A DNA stretch of 64,000 bases, taken from Haladaptatus salinisoli (GTDB taxonomy: Archaea; Halobacteriota; Halobacteria; Halobacteriales; Haladaptataceae). The stretch's first letter is position 1, and each line of letters begins with the position of its first letter. Below, piece after piece: positions 26,840-36,031 of this stretch. The notes beneath the pieces are model-generated. The model made no database searches. It was given only the letters and a program-made list of their open reading frames with translations, and was not told where the DNA came from. A program made the position numbers and the translations under genes. The DNA lies in NCBI RefSeq assembly GCF_020614375.1, contig NZ_CP085329.1:248001-312000 (forward strand). Direction: 5' to 3'.

Positions 26840-27802
26840 ATGATACGTCCTACCCGTCGGCAAGAACGCGATATTGAGACGGAATACAATTCGGATGAAC
26901 AAGAGGGCGTACAGAGTTGTCCTGAGTGCGAATCAAGTGTTCTTCTCACGAACGAAGACGGGAGTGAAATCGCGTGTGAGGATTGTGGGTTAATTGTTGA
27001 GGAAGAGACTATCGACCGGGGGCCTGAGTGGCGGGCATTCAATCATCAAGAGCGACAAACCAAGTCCCGGGTCGGCGCGCCAATCACCCAGACGATGCAT
27101 GATAAGGGCCTCACCACGAACATCGATTGGAAAGATATGGATGCGTCCGGTAACGCGCTTTCTGCCGAGAAACGCAGTCAGATACATAGGCTGCGCAAAT
27201 GGCAAGGGCGCATCCGAACGAAGGATGCTGGTGAGCGCAACCTCCGGTTTGCGCTCAGCGAGATCGACCGGATGGCGAGTGCACTTGGCATCCCACGTAC
27301 TGTTCGCGAAGTTGCCTGTGTGATGTACCGCCGTGCACTGAATGAAAATCTGATCCAGGGCCGATCGATTGAGGGGATTGCCACATGTTGTCTGTATGCA
27401 GCGTGTCGCAGCGAGAATATCCCTCGAAGTCTCGAAGAGGTTTCGGATGTATCGCGTGTGGGACGAACCGAAATCGGCCGATCATACACATATATTGGAC
27501 GGGAACTCGATCTCGAAATACAACCGGTTAACCCGAAACAATACGTCCCTCGATTTTGCTCTGAACTCGGGAGCAGTGATGCCGTTAAAGCGAAAACGAA
27601 CGAAATCCTCGATGTCTCGATAGCAGAGGGACTGCTTTCAGGAAAATCGCCCACTAGTTGCGCCGCTGCAGCGATTTACGCCGCTTCACTGCTATGCAAT
27701 GAGCAACAAACTCAACGTGTGATTGCGTCGGATGCGCAGGTGACTGAGGTCACCATCCGCAATCGCTATAAAGAACAGATCGATGCGATGGACGTCGAAT
27801 AA
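26840..27802 (+). CDS. tfb: Transcription initiation factor IIB (TFB)
   Basis: The 320-aa protein has an N-terminal zinc ribbon (CPECESSVLLTNEDGSEIAC followed by EDCG) and the B-finger/linker motif GPEWRAFNHQER. Two cyclin repeats follow (about 120-215 and 220-315; RNLRFALSEIDRMASALGIP, KSPTSCAAAAIYAASLL). TFB recruits RNA polymerase to TBP-bound promoters and reads the BRE. Haloarchaea carry several TFBs with different promoter sets, so this is one paralogue. The C-terminal recognition helix (ASDAQVTEVTIRNRYKEQID) is present. It stands alone in the decayed zone but is intact. Confidence 0.93.
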   Translation: MIRPTRRQERDIETEYNSDEQEGVQSCPECESSVLLTNEDGSEIACEDCGLIVEEETIDRGPEWRAFNHQERQTKSRVGAPITQTMHDKGLTTNIDWKDMDASGNALSAEKRSQIHRLRKWQGRIRTKDAGERNLRFALSEIDRMASALGIPRTVREVACVMYRRALNENLIQGRSIEGIATCCLYAACRSENIPRSLEEVSDVSRVGRTEIGRSYTYIGRELDLEIQPVNPKQYVPRFCSELGSSDAVKAKTNEILDVSIAEGLLSGKSPTSCAAAAIYAASLLCNEQQTQRVIASDAQVTEVTIRNRYKEQIDAMDVE

Positions 27803-27880
27803 CACACATGCATTAGCTGGACGCAAGCGCTCAGCGCCTCTCCTCTGCGAGTGCCGGAGGTACGAACAGAACAGAGGAGT

Positions 27881-29782
27881 TCACGCTGGCGCACTAACTC
27901 CCCAGAAGAACGCGATCCCAAGGATGGTCACGACTGAAAGAAGAAGCTGAAGCGGCGCACCAACTCTCGCATAATCCGTGAATTTGTACCCCCCGGGGCC
28001 ATACACAAATAGGTTCGTTTGATACCCCACAGGTGTAATAAAGGCCGTCGAAGCTGCAAACGTCACTGCGAGCACGAATGCAAACGGGTTCGCACCAATA
28101 TCCTTGGCTGCTTCGACAGCGACAGGAATCATCAAGACGACGCTCGCATTGTTGCTGATGATACTCGTGATAAGCCCCGTTGCGATATAGAACACCCAAA
28201 GGACGCCGATGAGCGGGAGAAAACTCGCTGTTGCAGCGACAAGCGAGCCGAGGAGGTTTGCCGCACCCGTCTGCTCCAAGGCAACCCCCAGTGGAATAAC
28301 TCCCGCAAGCAGGAAGATAACACTCCAATCGACGCCTTCGTATATCTCACCAGGTTTGACTACATCAGCAACAACCATCAGCACGACCCCTGCAAGCGCT
28401 GTTTGGACAATACTAAATTCAACACCGGCGAGTGCTCCGACACCAGTAACATTCGCGAGAGCACCCCACGGCATCCCGACGAGACCGACAACACCGATGA
28501 GAATTCCCACTGCCCACGGGATTTTCTCCGTACGGTAATCAGGCGATTCAGATTCGTGAGCGACGATGAATTCCGGGTTGCGACTGAGTCGGTCAATGCT
28601 ATCACTTGGTGCTTGGACGAGAAGCGTGTCACCAACCTGTAGTTCAATGTCGTTGAGTCGACTACGTATCGTCTTCCCACCGGATCGGAACGCAAGCACG
28701 CTTGCGTCGTATCGCTCACGAAACGACGACGTGGAAATCGTCTCACCGAGCAACGAAGACCCAGACTGGATGACAATCTCAACGAGTGTCTGTGCCTTTT
28801 CCTCCCTCGGTTCGAGTTCCGAGTTAGAAGGTTGCGTCCCAACAAGATCAAGTCCTTCCTGTTCACGGAGTATTCCGAGCGTCTTACGATCTGTGCGTAC
28901 GGTGAGGATGTCATCTGGACGGATTCGTTTGCTTGCAATGCCCTCGAAAAACTGTTCACCGTCGCGAATGAGTTGAACAATGTCCGCGTCGAACTGTGAT
29001 TCATCGATTGCAGATTGAACAGTTTTCCCAACGATCCCCGATTCGTCGCGAACAATGACTTCAAACACGTAGCCCTGCAGATTGTATTCCTCGATGTAAT
29101 CCTCTCGAGCTGGGACGCGTTTGGGAATAAGTCTGTGACCGACCGTCAGTAAATATATAGTACCTGTAAAAAGCACAATGACGCCAAGACCGGTGAAGGT
29201 GAACATCGAAAACGGCTGCCCGATCAGTCGGTCAGAAACGCTGGATGCCAGTAAGTTCGTCGAGGTACCGATAAGCGTGAGCATCCCACCAAACATCGAT
29301 GCATACGAGAGTGGGATAAGTAGTTTCGAGGGAGACGTATTCCCTTTATGAGCAAGATCAGAAATAACTGGCACGAGGATGGCAACCACTGGGGTATTAT
29401 TGATGAATCCGGAGACAGGCCCAGTAACACCTATCGTCGCGAGGAGTTGTTTTGTTGGGTCGTTGCCGGCGAAAGCAGCCATCTTTCGTCCGATGATCTG
29501 TACAAGTCCTGTTTTGCTAATTCCTGTCGAGAGAATAAGCATTGCGAGAACGGCAACAGTGGCTGTATTTGAAAAGCCCGAAATTCCTTCTGAAACTGAT
29601 ACTCGTGTCCAAGGATTTAGAAACATAAGAAGTACCATTATGAGAATCGCTGTGATATCAATTGGTAATAGTTCAGTTATAAATAGAACAAGCGCGAGAA
29701 GGACGATACCAAATACAACAACCATGCTAGTTGTAACTGGTGGGATTGACCCCGCTTGCGCTAAAACCATAGTAAGTACCAT
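27881..29782 (-). CDS. SLC13-family permease with two TrkA-C (RCK_C) domains
   Basis: The 633-aa protein has N- and C-terminal halves of the CitMHS/DASS fold (ISGFSNTATVAVLAMLILST; GLITSIISNNASVVLMIPVA). Between them are two cytosolic RCK_C domains (about residues 215-300 and 310-400). DASS/SLC13 carriers move dicarboxylates, citrate or sulfate, usually with Na+. The RCK_C pair may gate by ligand. The motif NNTPVVAILVPVISDLA is complete here but broken in the paralogous remnant at 22798-23342. Sulfate is one possible substrate, which would fit the sulfation operon 12 kb away. That link is only a guess. Confidence 0.85.
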   Translation of the reverse strand: MVLTMVLAQAGSIPPVTTSMVVVFGIVLLALVLFITELLPIDITAILIMVLLMFLNPWTRVSVSEGISGFSNTATVAVLAMLILSTGISKTGLVQIIGRKMAAFAGNDPTKQLLATIGVTGPVSGFINNTPVVAILVPVISDLAHKGNTSPSKLLIPLSYASMFGGMLTLIGTSTNLLASSVSDRLIGQPFSMFTFTGLGVIVLFTGTIYLLTVGHRLIPKRVPAREDYIEEYNLQGYVFEVIVRDESGIVGKTVQSAIDESQFDADIVQLIRDGEQFFEGIASKRIRPDDILTVRTDRKTLGILREQEGLDLVGTQPSNSELEPREEKAQTLVEIVIQSGSSLLGETISTSSFRERYDASVLAFRSGGKTIRSRLNDIELQVGDTLLVQAPSDSIDRLSRNPEFIVAHESESPDYRTEKIPWAVGILIGVVGLVGMPWGALANVTGVGALAGVEFSIVQTALAGVVLMVVADVVKPGEIYEGVDWSVIFLLAGVIPLGVALEQTGAANLLGSLVAATASFLPLIGVLWVFYIATGLITSIISNNASVVLMIPVAVEAAKDIGANPFAFVLAVTFAASTAFITPVGYQTNLFVYGPGGYKFTDYARVGAPLQLLLSVVTILGIAFFWGVSAPA

Positions 29783-30321
29783 ACGAGATGGATACGTTCA
29801 ACCATCTTAATGCCACTACAAATGCATTCTATAAGTTATAGAGAAGCAACTATTAGTATAGAATTCATCGAACCGACTGTCTTAACAGCCTCCCTGCTCG
29901 TCATCGGTTTTTCTCCGCGAATCGTCGGCTCCGACGAATCAGTTATACCAGCAAGACGGGGAAGTAAATACATTCAGCGAGAGTTCGCGTTCGGCTCACA
30001 CAACTCTGGAAGCAGAACTGAGCCGAGGTATACTGTCGGGAGACGGTCGCCAGTGCCGAGCAGGCCGACGTGATGCTGTCGTTTGCTGAGGTAGTCCATC
30101 AATAGATTCTCGACTTCGGCTCACTGCGTCACGAATGTGTTCGCTCTCGGTAAACTACCCACCCTACTCACTCGGCACTATGCGCCTCATTACGTTGTGG
30201 TACTAGCTTGTTCCCAGAGTCTGGCACCCCATCGATGGTACTGATTCAGCAGTAGGCTCGGTGTCAAATTAAGTATTGCGTATTTTAACCCCGTACATTT
30301 TTATCCTTCCGCAACATCTGT
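29783..30321. other. Intergenic region, possible insertion-sequence debris
   Basis: About 540 bp without a supported gene. The segment at 30060-30180 has a moderately GC-rich composition unlike its AT-rich flanks and may be an old mobile-element fragment. No terminal repeats or transposase motif could be identified. Confidence 0.4.
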
Positions 30322-30327
30322 TTGAAT

Positions 30328-30564
30328 ATGACGCACACTGCCGAGGGAACGACCCCGTTCGAACGATTAACGTCGCATATGGAAGGCGAGGATCTGGTCT
30401 GTCCGGACTGCGGATACGAGGATAATGGTGGCGAGTGGAAAGCCAAGACGAACGGGAGTCAAATCCTTTATCGGCATCTGTGCCCCAGTTGTGGAGCCGT
30501 TCGAAAGCGAACTTTCGATCTAAGCGATAAGGCATCAACGGTGGCAGAGACGGAAGAAGACTAA
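30328..30564 (+). CDS. HVO_0649-family zinc-finger protein
   Basis: The 78-aa protein has the family hallmarks TTPFERL near the start, and then CPDCGYEDNGGEWKAKTNG and LYRHLCPSCGAVRKRTF, a four-cysteine zinc finger. It belongs to a haloarchaeal group of small zinc-finger proteins named after HVO_0649, whose molecular role is not known. ATG 30328 is preferred over the TTG at 30322. An AT-rich stretch at about 30280-30305 may supply the promoter. The C-terminus is short and acidic. Confidence 0.8.
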   Translation: MTHTAEGTTPFERLTSHMEGEDLVCPDCGYEDNGGEWKAKTNGSQILYRHLCPSCGAVRKRTFDLSDKASTVAETEED

Positions 30565-30818
30565 GCAAAATCCCTTCACAAGAGGTCGAAATTTCTAAGC
30601 GGCAGTGCACTGATTGACTTCGGAGTCAAGCTAGCAACCGAGAAGCAGCCAAGTGCGTAAGACCTAACGTTGAGCAGATAGATCCCTCACGCCCGACGAA
30701 CAACGGAAATCCACCTTCGTATTGCCTGTGTCTATCTGTCGGACTAGTGATTTACTCGTTCTGTAGCGGATCGCACACCCACTGCGGCTTTCAGCACCGA
30801 GGGGAGCGGAGCGGGCTG

Positions 30819-30972
30819 TTATTGCACCGTTTTTCGCAAATACTCTGCTGTGAACGATTGCTCTTCGTCAAGGAGTTGCCTTGGAGTTCCTTCGAAGACG
30901 ATCTCGCCTCCACGTTTGCCACCTTCCGGACTGATGTCGATCACCCAATCGGCGTTTTTCACGATATCTAAA
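30819..30972 (-). pseudogene. C-terminal remnant of UvrA excinuclease subunit
   Basis: Leftward from about 30972 the frame reads LDIVKNADWVIDISPEGGKR and continues GGEIVFEGTPRQLLDEEQSF and TAEYLRKTVQ, ending at a TAA (30819-30821). This is the end of UvrA, including the D-loop/EGG region after the second Walker B. Nothing of UvrA is visible upstream, so it is a ~50-codon relic. The wording (FEGTP, TAEYLRKT) is closer to bacterial or UvrA2-like versions than I would expect for a core archaeal copy, though that is an impression only. Confidence 0.65.
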
Positions 30973-31120
30973 ATGAATCCCACCGGTTCGCAGCGTGATC
31001 GAAATGCGACCCAAAATTTCCCTCTGCAAGAGGATCGTCGGTGGATTGAAGGAATGTCTGTTCGGCAAGGTTCAAATTGCGGTTGGAGATATTCCTCAAT
31101 AAATAGTCACTGATCAATCA

Positions 31121-32176
31121 CTAACGTTTTCCACATGTTGTTGTTACCGTCTGATCATCTTCGAAAATCGCTGTCTGCATGTGGCATCGATACGTGACAC
31201 CGTCGCCACTAGGAACACGAATTGGCGTGCCACTTCCAAGCGGATCAACAACGAGGTGCGTATACACAGCAATAGTAGAGTGTTCACCATTCTGAACGTG
31301 CGATCGGAACCAATCGTCGACCTTGTCGTTGTCCATCGTGACAGGGATGACTATCTCCCGAGTTTCGCCGGGGAGAAGAAGTGTCCGTTCGGTCGAGTTT
31401 GCGGAAAGCACACCGTGTCCTGAGCGAAACATTCGAACACCGTTCACGTCAACGCGCATCCTGAGGCCAGTTGGGTCAACGATGATAGGGATCGTCTCAC
31501 TTGGATTATGGATCCGGAACCGAACTAACACGGTTGTCTGGTTCCGATTTACGCGCCCCCATGTCGCTCGTGCGTCCTGCACCTCTGCCCCGACCGTGAC
31601 ATTCCGGCGGATGGGGCCAATGTTGAGATCTTGAGTACGGACGTATCTCCCTTCAGTTTGCTCGGTGGCCTGCGAGAGGGAGTCGAGAATCGGTGTTTGA
31701 TTTTCAAACTGGGAATGGGTCCTCGACGCTTGGTACTTCCAAGTCTTAATCGGTGTGGTAATTCGAATGCGGCTTTCTGCAGTTGCATGGACTGTCTCAT
31801 TTGCTCTGAGGAACTGTACCCACCATAGCTTCAGCCGGTTATTTTGGAGATATGTAGACTGAGTCTGCGTCGTATTCCCACGTGGGAGATCGACGCTGTC
31901 TCGAGTCCCTTCAGCAACAGTGATTCCATTGAGGGAGAGTGAGTAGTGCACGTGGAGTGTTTTTCCAGTTGTGAAATCAAATGGATAGGGATTGTTTGTC
32001 CAGAACGTCGTGATAATCTCTGTGTGTTGTTCGGTGACTGCTCCCCAGTCACCAACATCCTGGACGCCAGCGGAGGGTTTTGGTATCGCTCCACTATTAA
32101 TCGTTAGAAAGCCAATTCCAGCAAGGATGAGCACCGCTATGACAAAACCAATAATGGGTTTTTTACTCGTTTCCAT
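31121..32176 (-). CDS. Membrane-anchored LEA14/WHy-domain protein
   Basis: The 351-aa protein starts with one membrane helix (PIIGFVIAVLILAGIGFLTI) that would anchor it with the bulk outside. Two beta-sandwich repeats follow that look like LEA14-type WHy domains: about 60-190 (HVHYSLSLNGITVAEGTRDS) and 205-335 (VRFRIHNPSETIPIIVDPTG, LLLPGETREIVIPVT). Similar haloarchaeal proteins are uncharacterised and a role in desiccation or osmotic stress is only suggested by the fold. Two cysteines near the C-terminus (YRCHMQ, TTTCG) could form a disulfide. It is a single gene between two pseudogenes. Confidence 0.72.
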   Translation of the reverse strand: METSKKPIIGFVIAVLILAGIGFLTINSGAIPKPSAGVQDVGDWGAVTEQHTEIITTFWTNNPYPFDFTTGKTLHVHYSLSLNGITVAEGTRDSVDLPRGNTTQTQSTYLQNNRLKLWWVQFLRANETVHATAESRIRITTPIKTWKYQASRTHSQFENQTPILDSLSQATEQTEGRYVRTQDLNIGPIRRNVTVGAEVQDARATWGRVNRNQTTVLVRFRIHNPSETIPIIVDPTGLRMRVDVNGVRMFRSGHGVLSANSTERTLLLPGETREIVIPVTMDNDKVDDWFRSHVQNGEHSTIAVYTHLVVDPLGSGTPIRVPSGDGVTYRCHMQTAIFEDDQTVTTTCGKR

Positions 32177-32284
32177 TTGAAATTAATATTTTTATTTATT
32201 TTTGATGCAGACGGTCTACTGCTAATAGAGAGACGATGAGTTCCAAGGAATAATACTCCATTGGCCTTTTTTGGATATTTTCTA

Positions 32285-32905
32285 GTTGTATCCGCATGGT
32301 TTTCTACTTTCCAACCAGTTCGTTGCACTCTCATCGGAGACGACCTCGCCGTACGCTCCAAGCGTCTGTCCCCAAACCTCGATATTGGGCTTTTTAGCCG
32401 GCGTATCGCCGATATCTCCAGTGCAGACATTGGTCACACGATACGGCAGTTCAAGCGCTTGCATCACCTCCTCAGCGTTCTCCAGTAGCTCATCATAAAG
32501 CTCCCACGAGTCTGCCGACTCGGTATAGATGAACTGTTTCGTTTTCTCGAACTGGTGTACCCGCCAAATCCCGCGGGTTTGTGTGCCGTGCTTTCCGACT
32601 TTGCGGCGGAAGTTGGTGGAGAATCCAGCGTACTCGAGTGGGAGGTTGTCAGCCTCTAAGATCTCGTCGTACTGGATGGCCGCAAGAGGTTATTCTGAGG
32701 TTGCGATCAGATAGCGGTCATGCCGATTGAGTTTGTAAAGTTGCTCTCGGAAGTCGTCTAACTCTGCTACGGCCTCCATCGGTACTTCGTTCAGGTAGTA
32801 AGGGGATTGGACAGGTGTATAGCCACGCTCGATCAGCAAGCCCATAGCGAACTACTGGAGTGCCCAGCTCAGTCGCACTAGATCGCCATGGAGGTAGTAC
32901 GCACG
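32285..32905 (-). pseudogene. Decayed seryl-tRNA synthetase fragment
   Basis: Leftward from about 32905 the sequence reads LIERGYTPVQSPYYLNEVPM, LNRHDRYLIATSE, stop, PLAAIQYDEILEADNLPLEY, AGFSTNFRRKVGKHGTQTRG, IWRVHQFEKTKQF and ELPYRVTNVCTGDIGDTPAK. These are the class II catalytic motifs of SerRS. The nonsense codon at 32690-32692 is TAA where LIATSEQ normally has CAA. The N-terminal tRNA-binding coiled coil is missing. The C-terminus is degenerate where SerRS has a conserved CTDYQ-type motif (here ESATNW). A functional serS must lie elsewhere, because the protein is essential. Confidence 0.72.
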
Positions 32906-33073
32906 CTCGCCTGTACTCACCCCTGTAGAATTAGGTACGGTGGATGGTGGTACGCTCACAGTAGATTCAGAAAACCCCGTGAAACGCCGAGATCAGTTTC
33001 ACTCTGTGGAAGGTCGTTATACGCTCTTGTAGCGTACTAGTGACTGCTAACCCGATAGAGGAGATTTCCACGT

Positions 33074-33505
33074 ATGAACATAACCATTTTCGGAACCACC
33101 GTCGAAATCGACGAGGGTCTCATCGCCGAATCACCTACTGTCGTTCGCGAGCAGATACGCGAGTACGAGCGAGGTGATCGCCAGACGTTCGACCTGACAG
33201 TTACCATTCCGGAGGGAGTGACCGGCGAGGTAATGATCGCGATGACCGACATCCCTTACGGAGAGACTCGAACCTATGGTGAGATCGCTGATCAACTCGA
33301 CACCTCACCCATCGCCATAGGACAAGCATGCGCACGCAACCCTATTCCGTTGATCGTTCCTTGCCATCGCATCGTTGGGAGCGACGGTGGTCTCAGGGGC
33401 TATTCAGCTGCTGACGGCGTCGCCACGAAGCGCCAGTTGCTCAATCTCGAAGCGCGAGAACGGGGAACAGAACCGGTGCAGACGCGGCTACCGACACTGG
33501 AGTGA
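33074..33505 (+). CDS. ogt: Methylated-DNA--protein-cysteine methyltransferase
   Basis: This 143-aa protein has the MGMT/Ogt active-site motif VPCHRIVGSDGGLRGY with acceptor Cys97. The preceding helix-turn-helix segment is PYGETRTYGEIADQL. It repairs O6-methylguanine by irreversible alkyl transfer to the cysteine. The N-terminal ribonuclease-like domain is short, as in many haloarchaeal versions. An AT-poor promoter region lies just upstream. It has no operon partner. Confidence 0.92.
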   Translation: MNITIFGTTVEIDEGLIAESPTVVREQIREYERGDRQTFDLTVTIPEGVTGEVMIAMTDIPYGETRTYGEIADQLDTSPIAIGQACARNPIPLIVPCHRIVGSDGGLRGYSAADGVATKRQLLNLEARERGTEPVQTRLPTLE

Positions 33506-33807
33506 GAATAGATGAGATCGACGAGGTAGAGGGACGAAGACGGCTGTGTTATCTGAGGGGGTGAATTTGCGGTCGTAATGAGATACCCTTCCTAAGATAT
33601 CGCTTCCATCGGATGCCGAATGCCAGAATGTAGTCGGGCGATATGTCGGCTCGACGAGTCGCTCGCGTCCGATGCCACTCGACTGCTTGGTGGTCGTTCA
33701 CTGCTCGTGCGCCCCTTCGTCGATAGTGGGCTCCGTAGAGATTGTATCCATTTCTGCATTGTCACCGAACCGTTCGGCGACAAGGACACCCAGAAACGGG
33801 AGTTGTG

Positions 33808-33990
33808 AAGGAAGATCAAGAGAGCTGTCAGCACGGTGGCTATCACCACGTGTACAGAGTCAACGACGCTGACGCGATTGCGGACGGACTTCAACGAATG
33901 CTCAACGACTGGTACGCCAATACGGGCCAGCTAATCCAAGAGTTCCGAGATACATATGGGGAGCCGACCGCCGGAGATAGAATCGTAGCG
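33808..33990 (+). pseudogene. Remnant of a haloarchaeal winged-helix regulator
   Basis: The frame contains GVVKEDQESCQHGGYHHVYR and VNDADAIADGLQRMLNDWYA, then NTGQLIQEFRDTYGE. It looks like the wing and the C-terminal dimerisation helix of small TrmB-like HTH proteins common in haloarchaea. The recognition helices should lie upstream but are absent or out of frame. It is a truncated relic. The identification rests on pattern resemblance only. Confidence 0.4.
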
Positions 33991-34233
33991 TATCCGTTTA
34001 GGATGTTCGTAGATTATTGCTCTCGTCGACGTGCGTTGAATACCGTATCGTGATCGGTGACCTCGTTTTCCTTAGGGTCAGTAGACGAGCGTTCGAGCTT
34101 CTCTTCGGTGATGATGTCTCGGTCCTCAGAACCGAGCGCTTCAGCCGCATCGGATGCGGTATATGCAAGTCTTCAAGACAATACTGGAACTCCCGAGAAA
34201 AGTCGACGTTGTAGCAGCGATACTCAGCAGTAG

Positions 34234-35208
34234 TTAGCGGAGTTCCGGGATCCACACGGACGAACACAGCGAGAGCCGCGCTTCGCGGGAGCGGACCCAC
34301 CACGCGATGGTGACCGTCCCGACGACGATAGCGCTGACACCGAGGAGACCCGCTTCGGGGCCGAACGGTCCACCGGTAAACGCGCGCGGACCGACCTGTT
34401 CGGTCGCGACGATGGTCACGGGGAGACGAAGTCCGCTGACCGAAAAGCCGTAGACGCTCGTCTGAAAGAGGTTCCACGAGACGTGCAATCCGATGGAAAG
34501 TCCCAGTTCGCCGGTCAGCAGGTAGCCGGAGGCGAGCATGATTCCGGCGAGGACGATGACGAACGTGCTCGTGAGCGTCGCGTTCGGGTTGAACACGTGC
34601 CCGATGCCGAAGAGAACTGACGAACAGAGCGTCGCAACCGCAACCGCCGCGTCGTCCGATAGCCATCGGAACCACCGGAATCCCTCGGCGAAGTTCGTGA
34701 GGAGGTAACCGCGTACCAACAACTCCTCGCTAATGCCGACGAAGAGGAAGAGCAGGACGGACGTGCAGAAGACGAGGACGAACGATAGGCCCGACACCGT
34801 CCGGAAGGTTCCGGTGACGCGAATCCATCCGAGCGCGAGTTCGACCAGAAAAATCGCTGTCATGAGCGCCGCGCCGAGGGCCAGACCGAACCCGAAATCA
34901 AGCCACCACGACCGCGACAGGTGAAGGCCGAAGTCGGCGAATCGACGCCGGTCGATGAACCGCCCGACGAGGTACGTGAACAGGACCACGACGACGAGTT
35001 CGAGCGACGTTTGAAACAGCAGCGTGCCGAGACGTCCGAACGACGCGAACTGGAATCCGACGAAGACGGACGCTAACACCGGACGAAGCGAAAACGCCGC
35101 CGCGAGCGAGACGATTCCGAACGCGATTGCGGCGACGACGAACCGCCACGGGAGACGCAGGCGTCGGTCCGCCGCGTTCCAAAAGACGTTCTTTATCGAA
35201 GTGCGCAC
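34234..35208 (-). CDS. CPBP-family intramembrane metalloprotease-like protein
   Basis: The 324-aa protein has about eight membrane helices and the CPBP (CAAX protease/bacteriocin-processing, Abi) motifs. Motif 1 is EELLVRGYL (E-E-x3-R), motif 2 is FGIGHVFN (F-x3-H) and motif 3 is SIGLHVSWNLFQTSVYG (H-x3-N). The catalytic residues are intact, so proteolytic activity is plausible. Substrates in archaea are unknown; prenylated or small membrane proteins are possible. GC is higher than in adjacent debris. It is a single gene, convergent with the regulator remnant. Confidence 0.88.
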   Translation of the reverse strand: MRTSIKNVFWNAADRRLRLPWRFVVAAIAFGIVSLAAAFSLRPVLASVFVGFQFASFGRLGTLLFQTSLELVVVVLFTYLVGRFIDRRRFADFGLHLSRSWWLDFGFGLALGAALMTAIFLVELALGWIRVTGTFRTVSGLSFVLVFCTSVLLFLFVGISEELLVRGYLLTNFAEGFRWFRWLSDDAAVAVATLCSSVLFGIGHVFNPNATLTSTFVIVLAGIMLASGYLLTGELGLSIGLHVSWNLFQTSVYGFSVSGLRLPVTIVATEQVGPRAFTGGPFGPEAGLLGVSAIVVGTVTIAWWVRSREARLSLCSSVWIPELR

Positions 35209-35368
35209 TATGCGGGTCTACGACGAGGCGGATTGTTAAACCCCAAGCGATAGTCGTTCGACGAAGAGTTCCAGTCAGTACGCATTCGGTTTCGGACTCC
35301 GAAGGGACACCATATGCCACGCTCGGATCTCGACGGAATCAATCCCAGAGACATCCAAACAGGAACCG

Positions 35369-36031
35369 CTATCGATTCTCGGATTCCATTCGCACTCGAA
35401 GCTGATCGGATAGATTGGTCAAATGCGCGGTTCCAAAGATTGCGACGAGCACTCCACCGATCGTATTGTAGAACAGGTCGAGGATCGTATCGTCCAAGCC
35501 GTACTGGGTGAGCACCTTTCCGATGCCAAGGAAGTTCGACACGACAGCGACGTAGAATTCGATGAGCTCCCAGATGACGCCGAATGCCATCACGAATAGC
35601 AATAGATAGACGAACATGAACTTCGGTGGCATCACGATGTACTCCGTGTGCTCTTCGAGTGCTCGCGTCACGGCGTATGCCACGCCGGCGATGAGTGAGG
35701 AGGACAGTGCGTGAGTTATGTGATCCCACCACCACGTCGACTTGTATAGACTAAGGAAACCAAGTTCGGGCAGTGATAATGTCCCGAACGCGTGCAGGAA
35801 CATCGCCACGGTGATCCAGAGGACGATGCCCACATTCATTGTGATGTGGTAATTGCGCTCGAAAAACGCAGGAAGAAACGTGACGAGCAAGCCAACGCTC
35901 GCATTTACGGCGATACCGGCGTTTCCCTGCCAGATGCCGATCGCTAAGATGCCGACCATCGCACCCTGGAGGAGTCGAACTAGCTGCCCTTCTCGGCGTG
36001 CCGAAACGCGGACGGGTGTGTGAAAACTCAT
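35369..36031 (-). CDS. DUF2238 (YjdF-like) integral membrane protein
   Basis: The 220-aa polytopic protein has the DUF2238 features WWDHITHALSSSLIAGVAYA and FGVIWELIEFYV, plus DTILDLFYNTIGGVLVAIFG. These carry conserved Asp, His and Glu residues inside helices, resembling VanZ/YjdF-like proteins. Function is unknown. Its ATG overlaps the stop of the upstream membrane-protein gene (ATGA), so the two form a two-gene operon. Confidence 0.78.
   Translation of the reverse strand: MSFHTPVRVSARREGQLVRLLQGAMVGILAIGIWQGNAGIAVNASVGLLVTFLPAFFERNYHITMNVGIVLWITVAMFLHAFGTLSLPELGFLSLYKSTWWWDHITHALSSSLIAGVAYAVTRALEEHTEYIVMPPKFMFVYLLLFVMAFGVIWELIEFYVAVVSNFLGIGKVLTQYGLDDTILDLFYNTIGGVLVAIFGTAHLTNLSDQLRVRMESENR

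Noticed and set aside
34017-34214. Fragment before the CPBP gene that might be a protein tail
   Set aside because: The leftward reading SDAAEALGSEDRDIITEEKL looks protein-like, but no family or start could be fixed.
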